From Anodontia alba (Eukaryota; Mollusca; Bivalvia; Lucinida; Lucinidae), in assembly GCA_964016985.1 (NCBI GenBank), contig OZ024831.1, positions 19,764,195 through 19,828,194 of the forward strand: a stretch of DNA of 64,000 nucleotides, read 5' to 3'. Below the pieces are notes generated by a model. The model saw nothing but the letters and a program-made list of their open reading frames with translations, was not told where the DNA came from and searched no databases. Shown in pieces: positions 52,455-62,225 of the stretch (position 1 is the stretch's first letter; every line of letters starts with the position of its first letter). The translations under genes and the position numbers were made by a program.

Positions 52455-52815
52455 TGTATTACAATAACCCAATGTATTGGGACAGACAGCCAGAGCAAAC
52501 AGCAAACAGACTTAGACCCAGATCAAACACTGCAGAATGCAGCATCTGATCAGGGCCTGCACTTTTGCAACTCATCCTGCATTTTTTGGACAGGAAGTAA
52601 AATGGTGGCGAAATTATGTGCACAAGTACTGGTTTATAACTGCTTAGATGACTAAGCATGCCCAGGACAACGAGTGAGTAGGTTAACTGACCTGCTTGAC
52701 ATGACCTTAACAGTGTTGACTGGGCCATAAACCTCTATCTAACACAAACAAGGTAGTAAAATGTACTTGTTCAATTTTAGATAGTTAAAGTATCCAAATA
52801 TTTAGGGTACCAAAT
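52455..52815. mobile_element. Family P, core 2, split by a SINE
   Basis: AATAACCCAATGTATTGGGA at the left; CCAAATATTTAGGGTACC at the right. Hairpin GATCAAACACTGCAGAATGC. The SINE at 52605-52751 interrupts the right half. Confidence 0.7.
52605..52751 (+). mobile_element. tRNA-derived SINE, family S, 5' truncated
   Basis: GGAAGTAAAATG (52593-52604) and GGTAGTAAAATG (52752-52763) form an imperfect target duplication. The body has ATTATGTGCACAAGTACTGG and GACTAAGCATGCCCAGGACA, ending TAACACAAACA like the copy at 48413. The tRNA head is missing. Confidence 0.8.
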
Positions 52816-53160
52816 TCGACCTAAAAACCACACATGCTATAAGTGCACAGTCATGCTATTAGTAATCTTTGGATTAAAGCCAGTGTACTTTTATCTACTT
52901 CTTTAGGAAAACATACAATGTTGGTACTCATTTGAATTGCCTCGAGGCAATTCAAATGAGTACCAACAACATATGCTTTTATAAAGAAATTCAGAAAAAA
53001 ATTGCATAACTTTCATTGAATATATTCCTTATGAAGTTCTCTGCTGATCTTTCTTTGAAGTTTATCCACGTTTAAGGAGGATATTTTACTACGTTTTTCT
53101 AGTGATTTTTGAAAAAAAGAAAAAAAAAGCTTAAGTGCACAGTGCATAGGGCAAATATGG
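52808..53160. mobile_element. Foldback MITE, family L, core 1
   Basis: ACCAAATTCGACCTAAAAACC at the left. The hairpin pairs TTGGTACTCATTTGAATTGC with GCAATTCAAATGAGTACCAA. Right AAGTGCACAGTGCATAGGGC. Confidence 0.72.
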
Positions 53161-53169
53161 TAAGTAATG

Positions 53170-53320
53170 TAACCCTAGATAAAGATATCATTTTTGCACC
53201 AGAATATATCTTGTGAGTGCTCTGTGGAGTTGCCTCAATGAGATAATTCCAATGAGAACACACAAAATATGTTTTTGTGCAACAATAATAAAATATTACC
53301 TTTTCTGGAGATACAGAGCA
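53170..53320. mobile_element. Family M, decayed
   Basis: ACCCTAGATAAAGATATC to TTTTCTGGAGATACAG. The core is reduced (GAGTTGCCTCAATGAGATAA). Confidence 0.6.
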
Positions 53321-53454
53321 CTAGATTTCATATTTCCTTAACAGTTACACCCTCAGCATAATGAAGGTGAAATAAAAGACAACACTGAATATCAAAATGT
53401 CCAAGTTTGTCAGAGAATGGTAAAAGTCATAAAATTTTGTATACCAAAGTTTCT

Positions 53455-53525
53455 GATAAAATGGCATATGCAAACTGTGCAGACACAGCTCAGACTGCTC
53501 CTGAAGGACCAGTCTGATCAAGGTC
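53455..53525. repeat. Orphan core 2 hairpin
   Basis: GCAAACTGTGCAGACACAGC with GATCAAGGTCTACATTGTTTG; inner ACTGCTCCTGAAGGACCAGT. Confidence 0.55.
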
Positions 53526-53639
53526 TACATTGTTTGCCATTCCAAATACAAATGTATAAATATTTTCAGAAACAACTGCATAAAAAGCAAAATTTATGCC
53601 AAAAAAGTAAGGAATAAATTGCTTGAAATTAAAGGACAT

Positions 53640-53830
53640 TTACCGTAATACCTGCTTTGTCAGCCACCATATTTGAACCTTGTTTTACCTATCAATAAGG
53701 ACAGACACAAATCAATGTAGACCCAGATCAGATGCTGCAGAATACCATGTTTGATCAACAGAGTTTTGTGCTGTTTGCTACTTGTTCAGCACTTTTTAGA
53801 TGCATCAACAGGTAGTGATTTTTTTCTAAA
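53640..53830. mobile_element. Family P, decayed core 2
   Basis: AATCAATGTAGACCCAGATC, GATGCTGCAGAATACCATG, GTGCTGTTTGCTACTTGTTC. Confidence 0.5.
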
Positions 53831-53864
53831 TATTCTTTTTTCCCAGAGCTATGGTCATAGTTAA

Positions 53865-54028
53865 CCCTAGTCATGCTGAATAATTCAAGATGCCATGCCC
53901 ACTTCTAATTTTCAGACAATCTGATTACTTGATCCAAGTTGTTGATACAAATTCACATTTTTAATCTGAAGCCAACTGATCTGAATCTACACTTTTTCAA
54001 AGGCTATCAGGGTTTAGCAGGACTAGGG
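53865..54028 (+). mobile_element. TTAA-flanked MITE, family E, left core arm deleted
   Basis: TTAA at 53861-53864 and 54029-54032. CCCTAGTCATGCTGAATAA to CAGCAGGACTAGGG is missing one G (AGCAGGACTAGGG). Only AAGCCAACTGATCTGAATC of the hairpin remains. Confidence 0.82.
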
Positions 54029-54089
54029 TTAATATATTCTCAGAGTTCTAAATGAATTTAAAGAGGCACCCAAATAAATATTTTTCTTA

Positions 54090-54312
54090 CTTTACCCATA
54101 AAAGACTAAAGAACTCTCCCACACTATATACTGGAAGAGTGCATATTTGATTTTAGGTATGTCAGGCTATATGATGTAGATATTCCTACAGAAAAATGGT
54201 TACACAATTTGCAAACAGTGGAGACCCTGATCAGATGCCGCATTCTGCGGCGTGATTTGGGTCTACACTGTTAGCCAGTTACCCATTAAGGGTCTCCAGT
54301 CTTCAATGAACA
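54090..54312. mobile_element. Family D, core 2, ends mutated
   Basis: CTCCCACACTATATACTGGA, hairpin GATCAGATGCCGCATTCTGC, right GGTCTCCAGTCTTCAATG. The TTAA flanks are no longer recognisable. Confidence 0.7.
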
Positions 54313-54317
54313 ATTGT

Positions 54318-54414
54318 GGAAATTGTTAGTATTTATTAGAAGTGCTGTCACGGAGGTACTTCTAATGGGTGCCAACAACATGTTTTCATGGTGAAATAAG
54401 CAAAATATCAAAAT
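54318..54414. mobile_element. Family M fragment cut by family A
   Basis: TATTAGAAGTGCTGTCACGG with AGGTACTTCTAATGGGTGCC, then CATGTTTTCATGGTGAAATA; stops where the family A element begins. Confidence 0.55.
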
Positions 54415-54734
54415 CATCACGAAAACATGCCTATATAATTTTGACCCCCTTAAACCCCATTTTTGTATAGTAAAACTGGGGTTTACAGGGGTATACATTA
54501 TTTTTCTTATTTCTGCTCAAAAACATAGATTGTGGGTACTCATTAGAACTGCCTCAGAGAGGCAGTTCTAACGAGTACCCACAATCTATGTTTTGAGAGG
54601 AGGTTCTAATGAGTACCCACAATCTATGTTTTTGAGCAGAAATATGGAAAATATTAGAATTTTTTATCTGAAAATTTGCCAGTTTTTTGGTTGTAAAATT
54701 TTCAATATATTTGAATAGGCGTGTTTTCGTAATG
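54415..54734 (-). mobile_element. Foldback MITE, family A, duplicated right arm
   Basis: CATCACGAAAACATGCC to GGCGTGTTTTCGTAATG. One left arm (GGGTACTCATTAGAACTGCC) followed by two right arms (GAGTACCCACAATCTATG twice), order L-R-R. Confidence 0.85.
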
Positions 54735-54743
54735 ATGTATGTA

Positions 54744-54980
54744 CACTTCAACCTCTTTATAACACGGTTCGTTATAACACGGTTTTGGATATAACACGGT
54801 TTTGGATATAACACGGTTCAAAGATGGATCCCAAAAATGCATAGATTATATTGAAAAATGACCATAAATGGTCATTTTTCGATATAATCTATACATTTTT
54901 GTTTGGATATGACATGGTTTTTTAACTAACACGGTTTATGCTATGGATCCCGACAATCATGTTATAAAGAGATTGTGGTG
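54744..54980. mobile_element. Pogo-like MITE, family N
   Basis: TA at 54742-54743 and 54981-54982. CACTTCAACCTCTTTATAAC to GTTATAAAGAGATTGTGGTG. GGTTTTGGATATAACAC is duplicated inside the left half. Starts 10 bp after the family A element. Confidence 0.85.
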
Positions 54981-55182
54981 TACTTCTTGGCTAAAGAAAA
55001 AGCACTTATCTAGAGTTTGTATTCTTTTATATATATGCCAGCTAATCTGGGGCTCTGATACCCACCTTGGCAATAAGGCTCTTTTTATAGCATATTGTCA
55101 TAAGTGTAGACATTACTTTCAAAATTTGTATCTTCAGACCTTACATTTCTTACTATAAAATTTACCCTAAATTTTTTTAGTT

Positions 55183-55502
55183 GATTTGGGGTTTTAAGGC
55201 CAATTCAACACTGTTTAGGTCATGTCCAGCTGGTAAGTTAACCTATTCACACTTTTTCCAGTCAGTCTTCATCTTAGTCTTCTAAGCAGTTAACCAGTAC
55301 TTTAGCACATACTTTCACCAGTAACTGACAACTGCGGGGAAGAGGTTAACCAGTATTTGGCAGCAGGAAGAGAGTGACCACAGAGATGATTTCAAGATAA
55401 TCTCTATGAAAGTTATGTGGCAGAGCTGGGATTCCAACTTGTGACCCCTGGATCTGCAGTCAAACAGACAAGCTACACATTGTGCTATGGAGCCCAGCTT
55501 TA
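55183..55502 (-). mobile_element. tRNA-derived SINE, family S, subtype b
   Basis: The minus strand reads GGGCTCCATAGCACAATGTG, GATCCAGGGGTCACAAG, AATCCCAGCTCTGCC, then the family body. An internal duplication (GTTAACCAGTATTTGGCAG) sits beside CAACTGCGGGG. 3' end GGCCTTAAAACCCC. Confidence 0.75.
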
Positions 55503-55512
55503 ATGTCTTTAA

Positions 55513-55718
55513 CCCTTGTCCTGCTGAATAAATTTAGATGCAACGCCAACTTCTAATTTTCAGCCAATCAGATTACTTGATCCAGATTGTTGATAAAAAT
55601 TTGCATACTTTATGGCAAATAGTGCAGATCCAGATCAGTTGGCATCTTCAGAAGTCAACTGATCTGGATCTATACTGTTTGCAAAGGCAGGGTATATTTG
55701 GGTTCAGCAGGACAAGGG
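55513..55718 (+). mobile_element. TTAA-flanked MITE, family E, core 2
   Basis: TTAA at 55509-55512 and 55719-55722. CCCTTGTCCTGCTGAATAA to CAGCAGGACAAGGG. AGCCAATCAGATTAC present; the KLF-like block is mutated (GCAACGCCAACTTC). Confidence 0.9.
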
Positions 55719-55729
55719 TTAATACCCTA

Positions 55730-55950
55730 AGTATTGGGACACTTTAACTATTTACCATACTTGTCCTAAAATTGGAATAAGTCCATTTTACTGTCTGTTG
55801 TTGTGTTTAAACATTGCTGGACGAGTGCCAAATAGCCTAGACTCTTGCGATCAGATGGTGAATTCTGCTCAGGCCTATTCATCTGAATACGAGTAGCAAT
55901 TTTAAATTCAGCCACTGGAATATTTGAAGCATTGGCTAAATGGTAAACAG
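55730..55950. mobile_element. Family P, decayed core 2
   Basis: ACCCTAAGTATTGGGACACT, CCATTTTACTGTCTGTTG, GAGTGCCAAATAGCCTAGAC; the hairpin is poor. Confidence 0.5.
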
Positions 55951-55963
55951 AACAGATAATTAA

Positions 55964-56168
55964 CACTTAGCACTTTGGGTAAAAAATTCAGCAGACAATA
56001 TTTAGAAATATTTTTCTTATTTTTCCCAGAAAACAGGATTTGACATTTTATGCAAATTGACTCCAGTGGAGAGAACTTGCATGAAATATCAAATCCTCTT
56101 TTCTGCGAAAAATAAGAAAAATGCCATCAATATATTGTCTGTTGAATTAGCCCAGAGAGTGGTAAAAG
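55964..56168. mobile_element. TTAA-flanked MITE, family G, core 3
   Basis: TTAA at 55960-55963 and 56169-56172. CACTTAGCACTTTGGGTAAA to CCCAGAGAGTGGTAAAAG. Core GGATTTGACATTTTATGC with GCATGAAATATCAAATCC. Confidence 0.82.
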
Positions 56169-56372
56169 TTAAAACCTCTTGGCTGTGCCAAGTTTGACCA
56201 GACATGATTGTCTGATTGTTCAGGAGATTGTTGTGAAAGCTTGTCATAGTTAAACCATGTTTAATGTATTATTCAATTCCTTTCCCAGACATACCAGAAT
56301 TACCATATATGACGTATTAGAATTCTACTGATTATTGGTCTCGTTATGTAGCTCTAGAGAAGACATCCTTAA

Positions 56373-56574
56373 CCCCTAATGCTTAGCATGCTGGGTAAAA
56401 TTTTCAGTAGATGACACTTTGATACGTTTTCCCAGAATACAGGATTTGACATTTTATGCAAATTGTCTCCAATGGAGACAATTTGCATAAAATGTCAATT
56501 CCTGTTTTCTGGAAAGAAAATAAGAAAAATATCACCAATTTGTCATCTATTGAATAAGCCCAGAGTGGTAAAGG
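56373..56574. mobile_element. TTAA-flanked MITE, family G, core 3, well preserved
   Basis: TTAA at 56369-56372 and 56575-56578. CCCCTAATGCTTAGCATGCT to GCCCAGAGTGGTAAAGG. The hairpin pairs GCAAATTGTCTCCAATGGAG with its complement. Confidence 0.88.
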
Positions 56575-56578
56575 TTAA

Positions 56579-56728
56579 AGTGCCAATCACAACTCCAATA
56601 GATGATAATTTTTATTTATTTATTTTTTTCAGAGAAAAGAAGTCTTAACATTTATATGAATCATCTGCCAAGCAGATGATTCACATGAAACGTCAACTTA
56701 TTTTCTCTGGAAAATAAAAAAAAAAAAT
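56579..56728. mobile_element. Family F abutting family G, right end lost
   Basis: Follows the shared TTAA at 56575-56578 directly (AGTGCCAATCACAAC). Hairpin GAATCATCTGCCAAGCAGAT with complement. The right end is replaced by a family M fragment. Confidence 0.75.
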
Positions 56729-56734
56729 CATTAC

Positions 56735-56840
56735 AAAAGCCGTAATGGTGCATTTCTAATGTGTACCCCAAAACATAGGTTTCTTTGGAGAAATAAGAAA
56801 AAAAAAATAAATAGATAATACTCTTATCTAGAGCTATCTT
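56735..56840. mobile_element. Family M right-half fragment
   Basis: GTGCATTTCTAATGTGTACC, CATAGGTTTCTTTGGAGAAA and CTCTTATCTAGAGC before TA. Confidence 0.6.
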
Positions 56841-56943
56841 GTAAAACAAGCCCTCTGTTTATCTAATACACCAAACTGATCACATTTTCTTGTAAAAGGT
56901 CACATCATTCCAATACTTCACTCATGCTTATAGTCATGTCTAA

Positions 56944-57140
56944 CCTTTACCGCTCTCTGGACTAATTCAGCAGATGACTAATTGATGATATTTGTTTTAA
57001 TTTTACCAGAAAACAGGTTTTGACATTTTATGCAAATTGTCTCCATTGCATGTAATATCAAAACCTGTTTTCTGGGAAAAATAAGAGAAATATTTAAAAA
57101 ATGTCCTCTGATGAAATTTTTACCCAGAATGCTTATTGTA
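56944..57140. mobile_element. Family G, inverted, core 3
   Basis: CTAA then CCTTTACCGCTCTCTGGAC; right TTTTACCCAGAATGCTTATTG. Arms CAGGTTTTGACATTTTATGC and ATGTAATATCAAAACCTG. Confidence 0.75.
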
Positions 57141-57144
57141 AATG

Positions 57145-58065
57145 CTGGAGTTACAGCTATGAACAGCCTTGGCAAACAGATACTTATGACACCCACAGGA
57201 AATCAATAGCAAAGAAAACACGTTTTGAAGAGAGACAATTCTGACAAAACCAGAAATAGTTTTGAAATTTACATGAAATTGTCTCCCTTCAAAAGGCAAT
57301 TCAATAAAACCAGCTTGTGTTTTCTGGCGAACAAATGGCCCTTGGCTGTTTCACTGTGCTTTATACTGACAATTTTATTTTGAAAGACGGCTAAAGTATC
57401 CAAAAAAGCCCTGTTAAGGAATTTTACAGCAAGTGCAATTATCACAAGTATTAGCTTTTCAAAAAAAAGCATGCTATAATTATCAGATAGCAAATTGTTA
57501 TGTTTTATAATTTGACTGCAATGATCTCTTCAAGTGTTAAAAGTGCTGAAAGAGAAGTCAGTCAGTTACAGCCTTTCAGCTGAGACAAATTGCTCATCAT
57601 GACCAGTTTCCTTCTTTTTTTTGCAGTGAGTTGGAAATAGAGCAAAGTTAGGGAGATGGGTGGCGGGATGGGTGGAGGTCACCTGGAGTTGCCATTATTA
57701 GGGGCATATACGGACTGTGAAGCATAATTTGTATAAAACTATGGACCAATATCTATCACGATGCCAAATATTAACTATATGTAAATATTTCAAAGGATTG
57801 GGACAATATGGCTCCTTAAAAACTTTAACATAAAATCTTAACATTAAAATTTTGTGGACGCAAATGCCGATTGCTGATGCTAATGTCTACACTGGGAGTA
57901 GTGTATTAGATTTTCCTCTATCTTTGTACAGATGAGCTAAAAACCACAAATTAACTAATATAAAGATTTTAGCAGTGTTTTTATTGCAAAAGAAGGCAAC
58001 TTAATATTTCAAAATAATTGCATACAATTTTTATAGCTTGATAATATACATAACAAACAGCAATA
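57145..58065. other. Non-coding stretch
   Basis: Only a weak core-3-like trace at about 57230-57345 (GACAATTCTGACAAAACC). No gene recognised; apparently unique AT-rich DNA. Confidence 0.5.
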
Positions 58066-58069
58066 CCAT

Positions 58070-58260
58070 ATCATATTTATCCTAAATATTATTACAAACA
58101 TGCCCGAGTTAACAGTGTAGACCCAGCTCAGACACCACATAATGCAGCATTTGATCAGGGGCTATACTGTTCACCACCCATGCAGCAGTTTTAGACACAT
58201 CAAATGGTATTAAAATGTTAGAACAAATACAGTGAGGAGTAATATTTAGGGTAAAAAGAG
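58070..58260. mobile_element. Family P, decayed core 2
   Basis: ACCATATCATATTTATCCTA, CAGTGTAGACCCAGCTCAG, AATGCAGCATTTGATCAGGG and GAGTAATATTTAGGGTAAAA. Confidence 0.55.
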
Positions 58261-58989
58261 TAAGAAAACAGATTACCTTACAACATATATATGAAATTAA
58301 TTAATTTTATCAACCTAGATCACCTACTGCTACATTTTGACCACCTGAAGCATTTGCTGAGCGGCAAACAGAGCAGCTGTGGCTCTATCATGTTTGCTCA
58401 GGCATGTTTGTCTCCATATTTAGGACAAATATTGTTACAAAAGCTTGTCATGGCTAAACTATATTTACTTCAGTCCTTTTCAAGACATAGCAGAAACTGC
58501 ACATTTGATAGAGTAGAATTCTAGAGATTAATTACCTTTCTTGTTAACATGAAAGACAGTTTATCTTATACAAAAATTAAACAGCTAAGCTCTTCAAAAT
58601 GTCAGCATTTCAAAAGTTCACTTATGTAAATTGGTGGAGCAGCAGCTGCTAAATAACAGTTCTGTCAAATTTCATACCGAACATCAGTGGAGCACACCAA
58701 CATGAAATCACTAATAACACAAGTAAAGTAACAAGAAAAGACAACTCTGTTGAAACCAGAAACATAGATGGTATGATGTCCCTTCTATGCAAGTAAAAAT
58801 TATTGAGCATATTCAATGGAAATGTTTGTAAAACTTGTGAGGAATACAAATGACCAGGTAAAAGAGGTATAATTACTCTAAACATTCAGAAACCTTAGGC
58901 CTATACTGTACTTATCCCAATGTTTAAACAATCCATTATGGCCATCAAACAGTACTGATGGCAAATAGTGCAGATCCTGGCACCAAGTT

Positions 58990-59209
58990 TATAAACTTTT
59001 TTCGTGCTCAACTCAACTGAGCATGAAATTTGTCCTGCTAATAAATCTCAAACTGCTAACAATTGTATTTTTTCTTGCTAAACATAGCTGAGCCTGAAAA
59101 TGTCTCTGCTATAAATAAATATGAAAATATCAACAATTGTTGGCATTTTCATATTTATTAGCAGAGAAGATTTCATGCTCAGCTGAGTGGAGCACGAAAA
59201 AAGTTTTAA
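58990..59209. mobile_element. Foldback element, family R, single copy here
   Basis: ATAAACTTTTTTCGTGCTC and GAGCACGAAAAAAGTTTTA are inverted ends. Inner CAACTGAGCATGAAATTTG with TTTCATGCTCAGCTGAG, and TATGAAAATATCAACAATTG with ATTGTTGGCATTTTCATATT. Inserted into a family P copy whose halves lie at about 58905-58985 and 59270-59400. Confidence 0.75.
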
Positions 59210-59594
59210 AACCATGGGGGCTGATTACATTAGGAGCAGTCTGATCTGATCTATACAGTATATTTAGGGCTATCCGTTCAAATATTTCAGGTAAATACAT
59301 TACTGTATTTACCCCAAGTATTTTGACAGAAAGGCCTAAGCAAACGGTGCAGACGCTAATCAGATGACACAGAATGTGACCTTCATCCTTTAAATTAGGG
59401 AATTCAGCAGAAAAATAAATACAAATGTACAGAATAATCAACAGTGTCCGATTTAAACAAGAAACCTGTCACAAAGGTGCACGGTAATTTGGTAAACGTG
59501 AGTACCAAAGGAAGGCACTTTTTACTAAATTATCAACATTCCTGAGTGACAGATTTTTCATTTCAAGAAAATGCTGTTCATTATTCTATTTAAC

Positions 59595-59813
59595 CCACTG
59601 TATATGGAATAGACTCTTCCACACCATTTACTGGAAGAGTCCAATTTCAATTTTAGGTACACCCGGCTATGAGATTTACATATTCTTAACGAAAAATGGC
59701 TGAATTATTTGCAAACAGTGAAGACCCTGATCAGATGCCGCTTTCTGCGGCGTCTGATCTGGGTCTGCACTGTTTGCCAATTACCCTTTTACGTGTCTCC
59801 CGACTGCAATGGG
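59595..59813. mobile_element. TTAA-flanked MITE, family D, core 2
   Basis: TTAA at 59591-59594 and 59814-59817. CCCACTGTATATGGAATAG to CCGACTGCAATGGG. Core GATCAGATGCCGCTTTCTGC with complement. Confidence 0.9.
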
Positions 59814-60256
59814 TTAATATATATCTTTTTGCCTGTGTAACAACAGTTTTCTTGATAATGCCACAACTTGAAGTAAGAACACCACATCAGAAAATAGCAG
59901 TTCATTCATTAACAACATTGATGTCACATTCATGAAGTAACAGCAGTGTTTCATTACATCACAGTGATGTGCATTTTGTGAGCCAAGGCCATAAAAAATG
60001 CAATATGGTGAAAAGCAGACTATAATAAAAAGCATTGACCAGACTGAGGTTAGTCTGAGCATTCTCTGTTCATACAGGGAAAAAGAAAGGTTATCTTGTG
60101 TTATGGCCCTTTTGTAATGCCCTTTTAATAATGCCCCCTCACTGCAGTATACTAGTATACTACTATTCATCACATCCTACTGACATTGGTGTGATTAGAC
60201 CTAGTTCTTCAGCCTAACGCTAAGTGTCAAGCCAAAAAGCAGCTTGTTCCTGTTAA

Positions 60257-60463
60257 ACCCTTGTCCTGCTGAACCCAGATATGCCCTGATTTGGCAAGCA
60301 GTGTAGATCCAGATCAGTTGGCTTCTGAAGAAGCCAACTGATCTGGATCTACACTGTTTGCCATCCAGGATGCAGATTTGTACCAATAGCCTAGATCAAG
60401 CAATCTGATTAGCTGACAAATAGAAGTGGGTGTGGCATCTTAATTTATTCAGCATGACAAGGG
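60257..60463 (-). mobile_element. TTAA-flanked MITE, family E, core 2
   Basis: TTAA at 60253-60256 and 60464-60467. ACCCTTGTCCTGCTGAACCC to CAGCATGACAAGGG. Hairpin GATCAGTTGGCTTCTGAAG with complement. Confidence 0.88.
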
Positions 60464-60753
60464 TTAAGAAAGTCTGAAGTCATAGGTATGACCTGATGTG
60501 GGAACTGAACACACAAACTCCTGATCCAAGAGAGGATGCTTCACCAAGACACTTGGACTGGTCCAATAACTGTCTGACTTTGCTGTTTTGTATCCAGCTA
60601 TTAACCCTTAAAATGCCAAGAAAACCTGCATCTGAAAATGTTGTCTGTTTATGTCGTCTGCTGAATATTCTTGCAAGCTTTTCAAACCTATTTTTGTATA
60701 CAGGCAATAATGACGTTATACTTCGCCAGATGGTGTGACATCATTGGTGTCGC

Positions 60754-60880
60754 GGCTGAATCCTCGACATCTATTTTCGACGTCGCCGTGATTCATCTGC
60801 GGCTTCAATCCAATTGTCGACGTCGGCGCAGTCGACAGCTAGTTATCACCAGCTCTCGGCAGCGTCGCCCCTCGACGTCA
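60754..60880. other. CpG-dense patch
   Basis: Many CG dinucleotides (TTTTCGACGTCGCCGTGATT, ATTGTCGACGTCGGCGCAG) in an otherwise CpG-poor, AT-rich region. No confident ORF or promoter motif. Confidence 0.6.
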
Positions 60881-61251
60881 TATGCAAAACTCCATATTTT
60901 TACAATAATTGTTGATGCCTCAACATAACAGTAATGAATAAAATTAGGGACATGACATTTAAAAAATAAAATGCACACAGATAGCAAACAGAGCAAAGAC
61001 ATTTCAGCCGCTCTACCTGCGATCAGGACATTTGACATCAGGGTCATGACACATCAAATGCCCATGGCTTAACTGACATTTGGATTGTCAACCCATTATT
61101 ATGACATTTTAACCTTCTAGTATTTGGGACCTGACATTTGAACTGTCAATCCAAATGTCATTCACTAATAAATGTCAACCCCTAACATCTCATATAATAC
61201 ATACAGCTTTACGGTATATTTTTCGTCTGCTGCATCATTGTATACAGGCAA

Positions 61252-61315
61252 ACAGTGTGGACCCAGATCACACTGCTCCTAAAGGAGCCTGATCTGGGTC
61301 CACACTGTTTGCAGA
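61252..61315. repeat. Core 2 hairpin
   Basis: GCAAACAGTGTGGACCCAG with CTGGGTCCACACTGTTTGC; inner TGCTCCTAAAGGAGC. Confidence 0.75.
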
Positions 61316-61389
61316 AATGACTTTTAAAATCACAAGCAGGTGACAAAGCAGATGACAATTGTTGTGATTGGCAGTTTAAGGGTTAAAGC

Positions 61390-62010
61390 CACCCATAAAT
61401 TTTGGATGAAAAACTGTGATAACAATACACACACTACCTAAACAATTTCTTATGATCATTGTCATCAAGGTCACTCAAGCAAGTGTGGATGGTACAGCAT
61501 AAAATTTCAGACTGATATCTAAGATCTGTGCAAATATGAACTACTTCCATCCAAAGGTTCAGTAGATATAGCCTTTTAAAAACTTCAACTGATGCCAATA
61601 CCAACACCGTGGTGACTGCTTTCATACAGGCAAGCTAAAATGGATGACATAACAAGCCTTTAATCTCATTTCCATAAAGTTCACAAAAGCAATGTTTTAC
61701 TAATTTAAATAAGCACTACAAGTTTATATAATGTTTAGGCTTCCTCTGAAGCAGAAATCTCAGACATACAAATACACAAGCACTGACAGATTATACTAAC
61801 ACAACATGTCCCTTTATAGGCTGGAAGGCATAAAATAATATATATACACAATGTTCGGCAACTCAACAAAAAAATAGTATTAAACTGTCGATGGTGTTCT
61901 TTTTTTGTCCATTTGCTAATGTTTCCAAGGGTAATTTTCATTTAGTATTTTAACATAGAATCTGGAATGTTCAGAGATAAGGATAAAATTGCAGTTAATA
62001 TGTAGAACAG
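61390..62010. other. Non-coding stretch
   Basis: No gene or known repeat recognised; short open frames only. Confidence 0.45.
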
Positions 62011-62029
62011 CTTTAAAAGGATGCAATTC

Positions 62030-62225
62030 TGTCATAATTGTTTTGCACTTCTTCTGAAAAGGAGTCTTCTAAAAAAAAAAACAATAGAAGTTGCTTGGAG
62101 CAAATTCTTTCCTTTTATAGTAGACCCCTTTTCAAAAGGAGTTTGGTTTGGTGCAGAAAAGAAGTTATCAAAGTTGTCTCCCCTGTAAAGTGGTGGCAAT
62201 CTACCAAATGTATCCAGTACCTTAA
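62030..62225. repeat. Family J dispersed repeat
   Basis: TAATTGTTTTGCACTTCTTC, GGAGCAAATTCTTTCC, TAGTAGACCCCTTTTC and AAGTTGTCTCCCCTG. Same block order as 5940-6150. Confidence 0.6.

Larger units (their letters stand above)
60605..61382. mobile_element. Possible composite bounded by family F ends
   Basis: TTAA 60601-60604 then CCCTTAAAATGCCAAG at the left, and GTGATTGGCAGTTTAAGGG then TTAA at the right, are the two family F termini, 780 bp apart instead of the usual 210. Between them lie a CpG-dense patch, a stretch with many TGACATT words (60944-61200) and a core 2 hairpin at 61252-61315. May be one element expanded by insertions or two unrelated halves. Confidence 0.45.

Noticed and set aside
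59814..60173. Minus-strand ORF of 119 codons with hydrophobic stretches
   Set aside because: No recognisable family, no splice context, partly overlaps dispersed repeat sequence; chance length in AT-rich DNA.
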